From Linyphia triangularis (taxonomy: Eukaryota; Arthropoda; Arachnida; Araneae; Linyphiidae), in contig OZ021722.1 in assembly GCA_963978545.1 (NCBI GenBank), forward strand, positions 107,492,942 to 107,556,941: a stretch of 64,000 nucleotides of DNA, read 5' to 3'. The notes beneath the pieces were generated by a model. That model was not told the DNA's origin and did no database searches. It saw only the letters and a list, made by a program, of their open reading frames with translations. The position numbers were made by a program, and so were the translations under genes. Numbering within the stretch: position 1 is the stretch's first letter; the number at the start of each line of letters is the position of its first letter. Positions 24,760 through 35,973 of this stretch are shown here, in pieces.

Positions 24760-24802
24760 CACACACACATGCACACACACACACGCACCCACACACACAC
24801 AG
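24725..24802. repeat. (CA)n microsatellite
   Basis: CA repeats with occasional CG and TG units lie in the tail of the F2 copy. The 77-codon minus ORF rich in Cys-Val is this tract read through. Confidence 0.95.
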
Positions 24803-24835
24803 AATCGAAGTTAGACTAAAGGATTTAAAAATACT

Positions 24836-25320
24836 CTGTATTTGAAGGTGTTTACATTTGAAAAAGTTCTCTAAAAAAGACCTCGATTTCAAATACTTTT
24901 CATGATAACAGATAATGTTACGTGAAGAAATGAAGTCAATAATCACTTTTACCATTATACATGTAATAATAATTAATAGGCATTTTTTTTTTAAATATTC
25001 TTTGGGATTAATAGATTTTTTTTAAGAAAATTTATGAATAAATTTATTTTTATTAATTATAAACAAATTTTCGCTATATGTTTCAGTCGTCTTATTTTGA
25101 GCACTAGCTGGACTTCTAGATACTAAACACATACCATTTTAGATAAAAAAATTGAGAAAAAAAAATTATATTCCGAAAAAAGGTCATTTTTTTTTTAGCA
25201 ACATTACCTGCACCTCACGATCCCTCTACAATACTTAAGATTCTATGTAAATCAGAAAATGATGCATGTATTATTCAAGATCTCGATTATTCATTTTCCA
25301 GCTCAATAGAATAACTTATT
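24836..25320. other. AT-rich interval, nothing recognised
   Basis: No supported gene or shared repeat. Confidence 0.4.
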
Positions 25321-25885
25321 TTTAAATCCATTACATTAACTTCGATTTTGTGTGTATGTAAGTTTGTGTGTATGTTTGTTAATGGCGGACAAATCTGCGG
25401 GGGCCTAATTAACCCCCTTGGCGTCATCCAATCGAGCTAAAACTTGGCAGATAGATTCGATGTCTATGCCAACGCATTCTATCAAATTTTGGCGGCTGTC
25501 ACTGTCACTAAAAGGTCGCTTTTACGAAACGCTAACAAACCAACTTGCCATCATCCAATCACGCAGAAATAGCATTTAATCGATCATTGAAGAAACTATT
25601 TCCTGTTGCCAAAGTTTTAATGAATAAATGATAGAACTGTTTTAATCAAAATTAATGAAAGATATTTGGATGTGAGTGCATAAATTTCCATTAGTTTTTA
25701 ATGAATAAATTTTGAAAACTAGTTTACCGCATATTTTGGTGATAGAGATGGTGTTTGCATCTAATTTTGAATATTAAGAACAAGCACACGCCGACAATAG
25801 AAACGGTGCCATGTTAATGAATATCAAAAATTGGCAATGCAAAAAAAGGATTTATATTAAAAACTTTGTTTTTATGTGTTATATT
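25321..25885 (-). repeat. Dispersed repeat family F2, minus strand
   Basis: It runs from TTAACTTCGATTTTGTGTGT, GGCGGACAAATCTGCGGGGG and ACTTGGCAGATAGATTCGAT to AAAAGGATTTATATTAAAAAC. It is about 560 bp with one internal unit, so it gives an unexpanded reference for the array at 22.9-24.7 kb. Confidence 0.75.
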
Positions 25886-25909
25886 TGCACATTTTCTTTC
25901 TGTCTTTCT

Positions 25910-26003
25910 TTTTTTTTTTCTTTCTTTATTTATTTAATTATTTATTTAATTATTTAATTAATTATTTAATTAATTATTTAATTATTTTATTAATTATTTA
26001 TTT

Positions 26004-26077
<74 letters not shown>

Positions 26078-26195
26078 TTATTTATTTATTTATTTATTTA
26101 TATAATTATTTAATTATTTAATTAATTATTTAATTAATTGTTTAATTAATTATTTAATTAATTATTTAATTAATTATTTATTTAATTATTTATTT

Positions 26196-26233
<38 letters not shown>

Positions 26234-26283
26234 TTATTTAATTAATTATTTAATTAATTATTTAATTAATTATTTAATTATTT

Positions 26284-26340
<57 letters not shown>

Positions 26341-26390
26341 TTATTTATCTATTTAATTATTTAATTATTTTTTATTATTTTTTTTTTTTA
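25910..26390. repeat. TTTA/AATT tetranucleotide tract
   Basis: Blocks of (TTTA)n alternate with TTAATTAA-type units for about 470 bases. The 81-codon ORF in this region is Tyr-Leu-Ile-Phe repeats and not a gene. Confidence 0.95.
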
Positions 26391-27145
26391 CATCAGGATT
26401 CATTGTTTCATTATACAAAACTATTTCTATGATGGCATGTATCTACAGACTATAATCTCCTAAGACATAAGCTCCCAAACTAATTTCTCTATCAACGCCC
26501 GAGATGACATTCCAAAAAGTAAGCAATTACAGTTACTTCAATCCCGAGAGAGAGTGTGGCAAAATTCAATTTCAGCCAACAAAAGAACATTCCGGAGCAA
26601 ACCCCCAATTTGCTGATGAGGCATTGTCCTCTGGGAAACGTGACGTCATATTCAATTTCGAAGTGCCGAAAAGCCACTTGAAGGCCACTACCATCACATC
26701 CACTCACTTCATTCTTATTGAAGAATTTCATTAAGAGTTGATGCGGTAAATGAAATGAAGATACCACCTGTTCTTTTGTTCTCTTTAATCTTCTTTGACC
26801 ATCTCTTAGTTTTGTTGAAGAAAGTATCTGTCAAGTGACCGACTTCTCAGAGTTGAGACATCATGACCAAGAGTGGATATCATGACCATCTGCCTGAGGC
26901 ACTCAATTATGATGGCGAACCATTCAGTACCAGTGAATACCATGGAATGTGTAGTGCTTGGGGAAAAAAAGGTACATTACAAAAACCGTTGTATGTTTGT
27001 TGAGGATAAATCTTTATATATTTGTAACGTATGTAAATATTCAGAGTGTTCAAAAACCACCGCACCAGCAATATCTTTTCTCAGATTTAATGTTTAAAGT
27101 TGGGGTTATTTAACCAGTAGCTCAACAACGCTGCCCAATATCGCT
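26391..27145. other. Apparently unique interval, unassigned
   Basis: Composition is more balanced than average and short ORFs overlap on both strands at 26492-26767, with another at 26873-27097. A GTGACGTCATATTCAATTTC block near 26639 resembles the family C palindrome in reverse, so at least part may be a diverged family C copy. I do not call a gene. Confidence 0.35.
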
Positions 27146-27149
27146 TTTC

Positions 27150-27590
27150 TTCTTAGTTTTGGCTGAGAAAACGATTCATTCGGCTCGAATTAAATGAGAC
27201 GTCACTTGATCTGAAACAACTTGGCTTGAAATGCAGCAGCGGAAACCAGTTTCGCAAGTTTTTCGCAAACCGCACCAACCTGTACGGTATAAGACAACTA
27301 TTTACCAAACCAACGCCAACTATTTCGCATAAACCACACGATAACCATCGAAACGGAAGGATGTTTTGACGTCACAGCTATAGTGGATCATTTTGATCGG
27401 ATTGCAATCAAATGGGGTTTCGGCGCAATTTCTTTTCTTAATATTTCAAATGACTTAATTTTTTCAAAGAACTTTTGTTTGAATATTTGGAATCATGAAG
27501 AAATTCTTCATAAATGTAATCTAATTTCAATCGTTTTTATAAAATCCGGGAATTATCCATTGAACTTTTACAATTAAATATAGATCGCTA
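27150..27590 (+). repeat. Dispersed repeat family C, copy 3
   Basis: GGCTGAGAAAACGATTCATT, AATGAGACGTCACTTGATCT, GCAGCAGCGGAAACCAGTTT and TGAAGAAATTCTTCATAAAT match the other two copies in order. Confidence 0.7.
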
Positions 27591-27841
27591 CTTTTAAGCA
27601 CAAGTGATTAATATCAAGTAAACGTACAAACTTGAATTTTATCTTTAACTTCTTCATACTTGGTTCACACTTCTAGTTATAGTTATAGTCCAAGGTGCAA
27701 GTTTTAGTAATTCATCAAAAGTATTCTTAATTTTTATTCAACGTAGATTTTGATAGATACGATATCGTTATGATACGTATCATTACGATACGATACTTAG
27801 AGAAACGATATCGTTTGAGAATATTTTGCTGTACGGAGGAA

Positions 27842-28550
27842 AAAAATAATTGATAAAAATATTAAAAAATAATTGATAAAAATATTAAAAAATAATTGAT
27901 AAAAATATTAAAAAATAATTGATAAAAATATTAAAAAATAATGGATAAAATATTAAAAAATAATTGATAAAAATATTAAAAAATTATTGATAAAAATATT
28001 AAAAAATAATTGATAAAAATATTAAAAAATAATTGATAAAAATATTTAAAAATAATTGATAAAAATATTAAAAAATAATTGATAAAAATATTAAAAAATA
28101 ATTGATAAAAATATTAAAAAATAATTGATAAAAATATTTAAAAATAATTGATAAAAATATTAAAAAATAATTGATAAAAATAATGGATAAAAATATTAAA
28201 AAATAATTGATAAAAATAATAAAAAATATTAAAAAATAATTGATAAAAATATTAAAAAATAATTGATAAAAATATTAAAAAATAATGGATAAAAATATTA
28301 AAAAATAATTGATAAAAATATTAAAAAATAATTGATAAAAATATTAAAAAATAATTTATAAAAATATTAAAAAATAATTTATAAAAATATTAAAAAATAA
28401 TTGATAAAAATATTAAAAAATAATTGATAAAAATATTAAAAAATAATGGATAAAAATATTTAAAAATAATTGATAAAAATATTAAAAAATAATTGATAAA
28501 AATATTAAAAAATAATGGATAAAAATATTAAAAAATAATTGATAAAACAT
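27842..28550. repeat. 23-base minisatellite, ~31 copies
   Basis: The unit TTGATAAAAATATTAAAAAA plus TAA repeats for about 700 bases. Variants (TGGAT for TTGAT, TTTAT, and ATTTAA for ATTAAA) recur at intervals, pointing to block duplication. Very AT-rich. Confidence 0.96.
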
Positions 28551-28552
28551 TT

Positions 28553-28865
28553 ATATAAAATTTTAATATAAATATTTTACATACACAAAAAAAAATTCTG
28601 TTCCATTACAACTTATTTCAGCAATTTTGAGTTCAGATCTAGTTTTCCTAATGTTTGTCCACTACGAAGAAAATCATAGATTTCACTTAATGCACTAACT
28701 CTTTTTCGGTTACCAAAAGTTAATAAAATGCATTCTCATCAACAACGAATCTATAAGCCAAGTTTCAGCAAAATTGAATGACAGTAAAAAAGTTAATTAG
28801 TTCACAGCAGATTTGTTTCTCACACACAAAATCGAAGTTAATATAAAAGAATTAAAAAAAAAAAA
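28553..28865 (+). repeat. Family F2, short copy
   Basis: A TTTTAATATAAATATTTTAC head, AATCTATAAGCCAAGTTTCA core and ACACAAAATCGAAGTTAATA tail, internally deleted. Confidence 0.6.
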
Positions 28866-28880
28866 TATCGAAATTCCACA

Positions 28881-30290
28881 GCTAGGAGTGTGAAATATCG
28901 CACAAATTTCAATTACATTATAATACAGACGTGGATTTGTGTCATTTACTGCTTTTATATTTCCACATTCATTTAGCAAAAGCGGCCAGTATGGCGATAT
29001 TTTTTTGCGATAATCCTTCTTCTTCTTCTTATCAAGGACTATGGGGACTAAGGCACCTCTGCTTAAGCATTTTGTACCAACCCCATATCCCGTACATATC
29101 GGTAGTGGGCAGTACTGCACAGGATGTAAGCGCACACTCGAGAGAGGGAGTGCACAAGTCTACCTATAGCCACCGAAGAGTTCATTTCTACCTCTTTCGG
29201 TAGCTACCCGATAGATGGCAGCACTACCTACCGTATGTGGAACTTCTTAATTTAGAGGCAGTACCAAGCAGAAGATTCCACCAGAAGACTTGGCTTTGCC
29301 ACCCCCAGAGGTATTGATTTGTATGGGAACTTGGAGGACTTTGCGACCATGACTGATTTAACGTGCTCCAGTCACCATTAGCGAACACGGCGGTCCTTAG
29401 TCGGTCCCAGGCCCGAACTCGCAACCTCAGGGCTCGCAACCTTCTAGTTGCGAGAACGATACTCTCCCGACTGGGCTACCCGGCCTCTGCGATAATCCTT
29501 GAATAAGTCTTTAAAAAAAAAAAAAAAATTTAAAAAAAAAATCTACTGTAAATCTGCCAAAATGATGATTTTCGATCATTCGTATATTATCCATTCCTGT
29601 AAGTGAAATTTAGGAGAGAAGAAAAACGATTGTTGATGAGGTTATGCTCAAGGAAAGAGAACTCAGTGTTAAAGGCATTTGTTTTCAACTTTTTAAACCA
29701 TTAAAGCATTTTTACGGGAAATATGGAGGTGGGGATGTTTAGAACACCTTAAGAGGCATAACCACAATTCTTATATTATTCTTTCTTATAAGTGAAACTG
29801 AGGAGAGAAGAAAAAACAATCGTTGATAAGGTATGCTCAAAGAAAGATAATTCTTTATTAAAGGCATTCGTTTTTCAACTTTTTATGCCATTAAAGCATT
29901 TTTACAGAAATTTTGGAGGTGAGGATATTTATAATACCTTCAGAGGCATAACCACTGCGATTTTGAACAAAATCGTTAGACCCGGTTTTTTTTAGCAATC
30001 ACTAAAAAACATTATTTTTTCAAAGGCAGCTACCTAATGCGCTTGCTCGATTTTAACGAAAACTTAAAAGGGTGATCATTGGGCCATCGCCTACCCTCAC
30101 ACCAAATTTGAACATCCTAGGTCAATTTGTTCGGAAGTTATGCTGACTACGTACACACAGACAGACATTTTTTCTAGATCACTTTTTGAAATCAGGATGT
30201 TCCAAAACGTGGAGAAATGCAATTTTTTTTTTTTTTTGCCCGAATACTATAATTTCATTACAATATGTTTAGATATGTGTAAATGAAAGT
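28881..30290 (-). repeat. Family B element with SINE and internal duplication
   Basis: It starts CTAGGAGTGTGAAATATCGC, is split by SINE-C and proceeds to TTCCAAAACGTGGAGAAATG. The block from TTCTTATAAGTGAAACTGAG to CTTAAGAGGCATAACCA occurs twice (about 29575-29775 and 29776-29960), so part of the element is duplicated in tandem. Confidence 0.7.
29019..29487 (-). mobile_element. Long tRNA-derived SINE-C, minus strand
   Basis: It is flanked by 13-base repeats TGCGATAATCCTT at 29006-29018 and 29488-29500. On the minus strand the start GAGGCCGGGTAGCCCAGTCG contains an A-box-like TAGCCCAGTCGGGAGAG, and GAGGTTGCGAGTTCGGGCC is a B-box region. The remaining ~370 bases are not related to SINE-A or SINE-B and end in a CTT/AAG repeat. 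At 469 bp it is long for a SINE; the tail may derive from its partner LINE. The ORFs on both strands here are fortuitous. Confidence 0.85.
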
Positions 30291-30380
30291 AAAAAATCAA
30301 TTAAGAATTACTTGATTAAATCAATTGCCAAATATATTGTTAAATCGATTGCCAAATCGTTGTTTCTTGTTTTGTTTTTT

Positions 30381-30557
30381 TTAACTGAGCAAGTTAGCAT
30401 TTTTTTTTTTTTTTTTTCTTTTTTTTTTTTCATTAATTTATGTCACTGTTGACTTTTACATCCATTCAATGAAAATGTATTTCTAAACAGTTACTTCAAT
30501 CTTTGTTATATGCCGCCCTGGGTTTCGTAAACATATTACACTTCTTTTGTATCATCC

Positions 30558-30597
<40 letters not shown>

Positions 30598-30766
30598 TGA
30601 GCAAGTTAGCAAGTTTTTTTTCATTAATTTATGTCACTGTTGACTTTTACATTCATTCGCTGAAAATGTATATCTAAACATTTACTTCAGTCTTTGTTAT
30701 AAGCCGCCCTTGGTTTCGTAAACATATTACACTTCTTTTGTATCATCCAGATTTTTTTTTTTTTTT
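30381..30766. repeat. ~210-bp tandem duplication with poly-T
   Basis: The block TTAACTGAGCAAGTTAGCA, CATTAATTTATGTCACTGTT, TTTCGTAAACATATTACACT and TTTTGTATCATCCA occurs at 30381-30558 and again at 30594-30766, joined by a 35-base poly-T. The copies differ by several substitutions, so it is not a trivial assembly echo. Confidence 0.85.
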
Positions 30767-31295
30767 TTAGATAAACCTTGTATGTGATAAACTACTTTCA
30801 TTAAAAACGCATCATACAAATGGGAGATCTGCTTCTTTGAAAACTTTCATTGTGACAAAAGCAGTCGGCCCATTTTACTTTTCAAGAAAATTGTGTTTTC
30901 TTCTTTCTACTGGTTTCCAGAAAAATAAGATCTCTAAAAATTATTTGAACAAAGAACCACAAAAGAAGTCATTATCAAAAGCAGAAATAAAAAATTGCGA
31001 ATGTATTGTGGATAAAAAAAAAAAAATTATGTTTCAGAAAGAAAAAAGAAAATTGTCAATTTGTCAATTTGTTTGTCAAAAAAGTATGAAATACTTTTTG
31101 TTTAGTAAATTAAAGACTGTTTAATTTAAAAGGTCCGACGTTTCTTTTTGATAGAGCATGTGAAAAAAAAATGTCCAGTTTTAAATTATATAATAATTTT
31201 TTTTGATAACAAATCAACCAAAAAGCAATTATCTGTTTTACTTTGACGGTTAAAAAGCATTTTGAAATATCATTTTATTTTTCTAATTTCTTTTT
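30767..31295. other. Lysine-rich ORF region, probably non-coding
   Basis: A 95-codon plus-strand ORF (30837-31124) is dominated by Lys codons from AAA runs. A TTTCCAG acceptor-like site lies at 30912-30918, but no donor or recognised motif supports it. Confidence 0.3.
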
Positions 31296-31299
31296 ACAA

Positions 31300-31760
31300 A
31301 ATACCGTGCTTTGATTTCAAAATTAAATAACTCAAAAACAAAAAACTATAAAATAAAGAAACTAAAGTATAGTTACTTTAAAAGCTGTAAAAATCTTATA
31401 CTAAATTTTAAAATTAGTTACAAACGTTGCCAACAGATGGCGCTATACACAGTAGTTCTTATGAATAAAAAGTTCTTTGAAGCTCAGAGCAATCAATCTT
31501 CATACAGTTCCACTGTTTAAACGTGAAAGGGAGTTAGCGTGATTGCAATGATTGATTGCAGAGGACAAATTTATAACATATTTATAGAATTTGGCAACTA
31601 CAGCGCCATCTATTGGCAACATTTGTAACTAATTTAGAAACTTCCGTTTCAGATTCTTACAGATTTCAAAATAACTTTATTTTTTATTTCATTCTTCTAT
31701 TGATCTTTGTTATTTGATATTGAAATCAAAGAGTCCTTTGCTAAACACCCTGTAATTTAC
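31300..31760. mobile_element. Inverted-repeat element, mariner-type MITE candidate
   Basis: TTAGTTACAAACGTTGCCAA with CAGATGGCGCTATAC on the left is mirrored by CAGCGCCATCTATTGGCAAC and ATTTGTAACTAA on the right. The outer right end GGACTC...AAACACCCTGTA reads CAGGGTGTTT on the minus strand, as in many mariner-type ends. The 69-codon ORF inside is not supported. Confidence 0.5.
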
Positions 31761-31961
31761 AAACACATTATAAAAATTAAAATCGTAGTTATGATAACAA
31801 GCAGAGAAACAATTGTCAATGACTTGTTCTTTTGAATGTGTAAATTTTAAAGTAATTCATCGTAGCTAATCTCTACAAATATAAGATTTGGCTACATTTC
31901 CTACAAATTCATTATAATGGTGCTTTTATTATTCCCAGACATAATTTTCTATTTCAAAATT

Positions 31962-32134
31962 CTGCGTCTATCTGGTGACTGTGTGGTTAGAGCTCTTCTA
32001 TGGCATGCCAAAGGTGCCAGGTTTGAATCCCGTGTTAGGTATGGATGTTCGTTGTGGTACGGAATCCTCGTTAAGATGATTAGCCGTCAATGTGTATAAA
32101 AATAGATCATTGAGTGCACAAACCAGCCAACCAA
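31962..32134 (+). mobile_element. tRNA-derived SINE-B, plus strand
   Basis: It has an A-box-like TGTGTGGTTAGAGCTCTTCT and a B-box AGGTTTGAATCCCG, then TTAGGTATGGATGTTCGTTG and an end AACCAGCCAACCAA. TCAAAATT flanks it at 31954-31961 and 32135-32142. Body sequence differs from SINE-A though both share CCAA-type tails. Confidence 0.8.
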
Positions 32135-32142
32135 TCAAAATT

Positions 32143-33170
32143 ATGTAATTTAAACTTTTTACGTTTTTATAGCTTAGCCTAGTTTCTATCAACATTGAAA
32201 GTAATTGATCTCTATGCGATTTCGAAGCATTTTGTGTTGGGTATCTCATGTTCAATAATAAGTTGTGGATCTTTTTATCAGTCATCTTCGGGATGATTGA
32301 GTGACGTAGGCATGACGCCCACTTCAGGTGTTTCGGCATTGGCTGCTTTGGAGGGTGGTTCATGCCTATCCCGCACTTAAATCATCCCGCACCTCGATAT
32401 GCTATTTAAGAATACTTTTCGAATGTTTAGTTTTGCACTTAGTTTCTTTTAAGAATGAAATAAAAAAATAAATATTTCAAATCAACAACGACTCTCTGTG
32501 ACTCTGCTATGTTTTTCTTTTAACGAAAGTTTTCAAGATATTAACATTGTGCACTCCAATTTTCATCATATTATAGTATAATTAATGAATTTCACAGGGA
32601 AAATAAATCGAAAATTTCTATTCTTCATTTGAAGGATAAAAAATGATATCCATAAGAAATCAAATCTTATGGAAGGAATTGCTTTGGGCAAGTTTTCTTG
32701 ACAACCGTCTTAACCGAACTTCGTGACAACCGGGCTAATTAACAAAACCATTTTGAAACACGAGACTTTTTTTGCTAAATCAACCATACTTTTGTATAAA
32801 GCAGAAAAAATCCCATGAGATCTTTGAAAACTTTACCTGCCTCTGAAAGATTTCGACGTTCTACCTTTGTACCCTAATCCCTGCTGGGATTAAGGAGAGG
32901 GGCAGTAAGGACCAGATCCCCCCCCCCCTTCTCCACCCCACTCTTACTTTTTGAATTTTTGATGGGAAAAATCTTGAACATTTTGTAATTTATCACCTTT
33001 TCCACTACTTTTTAGAATCTTCTAGATCCCAATCTCTACAAAATATAACAAAGTTTTGGCCCTTTAAAAGTGTGGTCTGGTAAATTGAATTTGCCATTAT
33101 AAAAAAGAGTGAGCTTTAGACTCCAAAATAATGTTACAGCACGATGCCTAAATTTAAAAATGAGTGGATC
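32143..33170. other. Unassigned interval
   Basis: A minus-strand 121-codon ORF (31998-32363) overlaps the SINE and extends to about 32363; composition there is balanced but no motif is recognised. A C-rich run occurs near 32920. No dispersed repeat was recognised in the rest. Confidence 0.35.
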
Positions 33171-33176
33171 ATTCTA

Positions 33177-33415
33177 TACTAAACTTCAACTTAACTTAAC
33201 ATCACTTAGACGGTAGATCGTCACAGTGCTCATAGGTATTTAATCCATTTTGGCGGCGTGAAAGCATAATGTTCGCCAAACCACAACCCTGTAGAGAACA
33301 AAAGGCTATAAGGTTTGGCGAGAATTATGTCTTCACTCCGCTAAAATGGATTAATTGCCTGTGAGCACGGTGAAGATCTATCGTCTAGTGATGTCAAGTT
33401 AAGTTGGAGTTTAGT
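33177..33415. mobile_element. TA-flanked palindromic MITE, uninterrupted copy
   Basis: The ends CTATACTAAACTTCAACTTA and TTAAGTTGGAGTTTAGTATA are inverted around a centre near 33290. It is the same element as 16132-16590 but lacks the TTAA-flanked insert, giving an empty-site reference. Confidence 0.88.
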
Positions 33416-33861
33416 ATATATCAATTCATCATTCTATATCACCATTCTATGCAACATACCAACTCGATTGTTTATTAAATGTGGTTCACTTTTGAAGTTC
33501 CTACTAAAATCTAGGGGTATGGAATATCACACAACTTTCAATTACATTACAGTATTGGTCATTGCATTAAAATGTGTGGTGTTATTTACCGTTTTCATAA
33601 TTTCACTCATTTAAATAAAAATGGCCAGTTTGGCGATATATTTGGCGATAATTTTTAAGTGGGGGAAAAAAACCCAAGATGACGAAATCGGAGATGTTAT
33701 TCGATAGCCATTACATTCTCCTTTCTTGAGCGTGAAACAGAAAAAGAAAAAAATCAATCGTTGATGGGAGATACTCAAGGGCAAAGAGCTCAGTGTATAT
33801 CGCCTTTCTACGGAAACTTCGAAGGTGGGGGTGATTAGAAGACCTTAAGAAGCATTAGCAC

Positions 33862-34529
33862 TTGAGGTCGGAAATATCGATCAAAATAAATATAGATACT
33901 ATATCGTTGCAGAGAAAAAATATCGATGTATCGATACGTGATTTTTCTTCAAATTTTTTTTTTTTTATTTGATTTTTAATTTTGCCAGAAACGAAGTTTT
34001 TCGGGGCAAATTTCTACTTTTCATGAATTCATGCCAAAATTGTTTTAATAAATAAATTATAAAAATTGTTTTAGTAAATAAATTATATTATCAATCAGAA
34101 TAAAGTAAATACATTTGGATGTCAATGCATAAATTCCTAAGAAGAAATTTTGAAAATAGTTTATCTCATATTTTGCTGATAGAGATGTTTTTGATATTTA
34201 AAATTAGATGCAAATTCCTGGCATACGCTGGCAACAGAAACGGCGCTATGTTAATGACTACTAATAAATAATTATATCTTTCCATTACATTATATGTTCT
34301 TTTTGGTTAGGGTGCCATTTTAACTGTCTCTCAGCCAAGTCCAATTTTTAGTTTTGAAGTTTTTGAAAAGGGAATAAAGAAAATCGAAAAAACACATGGA
34401 ACTACAAAACAATCTTCGAAAAACTAAAAATGTTTGAAAATATCGATATATCGGTGACTTGTATCGATATCTTATTATGACGTTTACGACGATAAAAATA
34501 TTGTCATATCGATATATCGCCGACCTCTA
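33862..34529. mobile_element. hAT-type MITE, 8-bp target duplication, copy 1
   Basis: ATTAGCAC flanks it at 33854-33861 and 34530-34537. The inverted ends are TTGAGGTCGG and CCGACCTCTA. An 8-bp duplication is typical of hAT transposases. The sub-ends are rich in TATCGATA motifs, and the middle contains a piece of family F2 (CAGAAACGGCGCTATGTTAA). The uninterrupted host sequence AGAGGCATTAGCACAGAGAT occurs at 63366-63385. Confidence 0.88.
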
Positions 34530-34802
34530 ATTAGCACAGAGATTTTAATCAAAATCATTGCAGCCGTATTTTAGCAATTGCTGGAAAACATGATTTTTTC
34601 ATGAAATTTCATAATTTCAACATTATGCACATGCGCGATTTTGGCGAAAACTTTAATGGTTGGTCCCATGGCCACCACTAGTCCGAACACAAAATTTAGA
34701 CATCGTAGGTCAATTTGTTCGGGAGTTATACTGACCACGAACACAAAGACAGACATTTTTTCTAGACCGCTTTTTTGAAATCAGGGTATTCTAAAAAGTG
34801 GA

Positions 34803-34985
34803 GAGCCAAACTGAAGGCTGTGGGATTAGTATTCTGGCCTCGCATTCCAAAGGTGTTGGATTCGAATCCTGGGTTAGGTATGGATGTACGTTGTGGCTCG
34901 GAATCGACGTTAAGCTGTAGGTCCCGGCCTGATTAGTCATTATTGTGCACAAAAATAGGTCGTTGAGCGTACAAACAAACCAAAA
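34803..34985 (+). mobile_element. tRNA-derived SINE-B, plus strand
   Basis: The GGATTCGAATCCTGGGTTAG B-box region, TATGGATGTACGTTGTGGCT and CAAACAAACCAAAACC tail match SINE-B. The A box is decayed. Flanks AAAAAGTGGAGA and AAAACCTGGAAA are imperfect target repeats. Confidence 0.75.
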
Positions 34986-35060
34986 CCTGGAAAAATGCAA
35001 AAAAAAAGGTATACTTTTATTATCCTATGTACACATATGGGTAATTGAAAGTAAAATTCT

Positions 35061-35970
35061 TTTACGATATGTGAATACTATTATTTACGACTTAATATAT
35101 ATTACATTCATTATATTTACATGTCATTACATACAATTTAATAGTATTTTATTATATATGTTAAAGACATGCACTCTTTTCTCTCTATATTAAAAAAAAG
35201 AAGTAAGGAATCGAATTTTGTGTCTCGTGTATCTCAATTTCTGGTGCATGGAGAACTGTGAAATTTGAAACATAAGTAGTTGCTACATTAATTTAGTTTC
35301 AAAAGAAAAAAAATTTGAATTTTTAATTAAATTTTAAAATTTGGCCGTAATGGTGATCTAATAGGAAAAAGTTTTCTCCCTACTCTTCTATCTGAATAAA
35401 TACTTAAAATGGAAAATATGGTTAGAATCCAGGAAATCTTCTCTTGCGGATGGCATTCAAAATTTCGTTGGATGACAAAAAAAAAAAAATTAATTAGATG
35501 CATCATGTTTTAGTGAGCACTAAAACTTTTTTTTTTTCCCCTTCTTCCCTCTTTCGGAAAGCCCTTTTCCCCTTCCAAAAAGGTAGAGGGGTGGAGTGTG
35601 GGAGAATTATGACGTCATTTCGCCAACATGTCCTGCATGAACTCCAAATGTAACGTCATTAAGATTATATAGTCTGTTTCATAATTTTAATTGACTTTCT
35701 GCCAACATTTGACTTTCGACTTTTACTTGGCTTAATTTTTAATTATTTTTTTTTAATTAAACATTTTAAAATGTTGCTTTCTATATTAAAAAAATATATA
35801 TTATTTACTTCCTTGGGTTCTTTTGTATTTTTTTTAATTAGTAACGATCAGTTATTTTGAAATCGGATCATTTTAGCAACGAATTGTTTCGAATGGTTTA
35901 GTTTTGTTCGTAAGTTTTGCGATTTATTCTTTATTGAGTGTTACTTAAATAGAGATGGCATTTTATAAAA
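35061..35970. other. AT-rich interval, nothing recognised
   Basis: No gene or named repeat. A T/C-rich patch lies near 35528-35590. Confidence 0.45.
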
Positions 35971-35973
35971 TAA

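Larger units (their letters stand above)
22525..24835 (+). repeat. Family F2 copy expanded by a 240-bp array
   Basis: The head TAATGTAAATCCTTTGTATT and tail CACAGAATCGAAGTTAGACT with AAAGGATTTAAAAA bound the copy. Other F2 copies hold only one or two versions of the internal unit; here it is amplified to about eight. Confidence 0.7.
33511..35060 (-). repeat. Family B element with hAT-type and SINE insertions
   Basis: It runs from TCTAGGGGTATGGAATATCA to ATACTTTTATTATCCTATGT and GGGTAATTGAAAGTAAAA. ACTTTCAATTAC occurs just inside the hairpin end and, inverted, at the other end. It is interrupted at 33862-34529 and at about 34803-34985. Confidence 0.72.

Noticed and set aside
31998..32363. 121-codon minus-strand ORF as a gene
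   Set aside because: About a third of it is the complement of SINE-B, and the remainder has no recognised motif or splice context.
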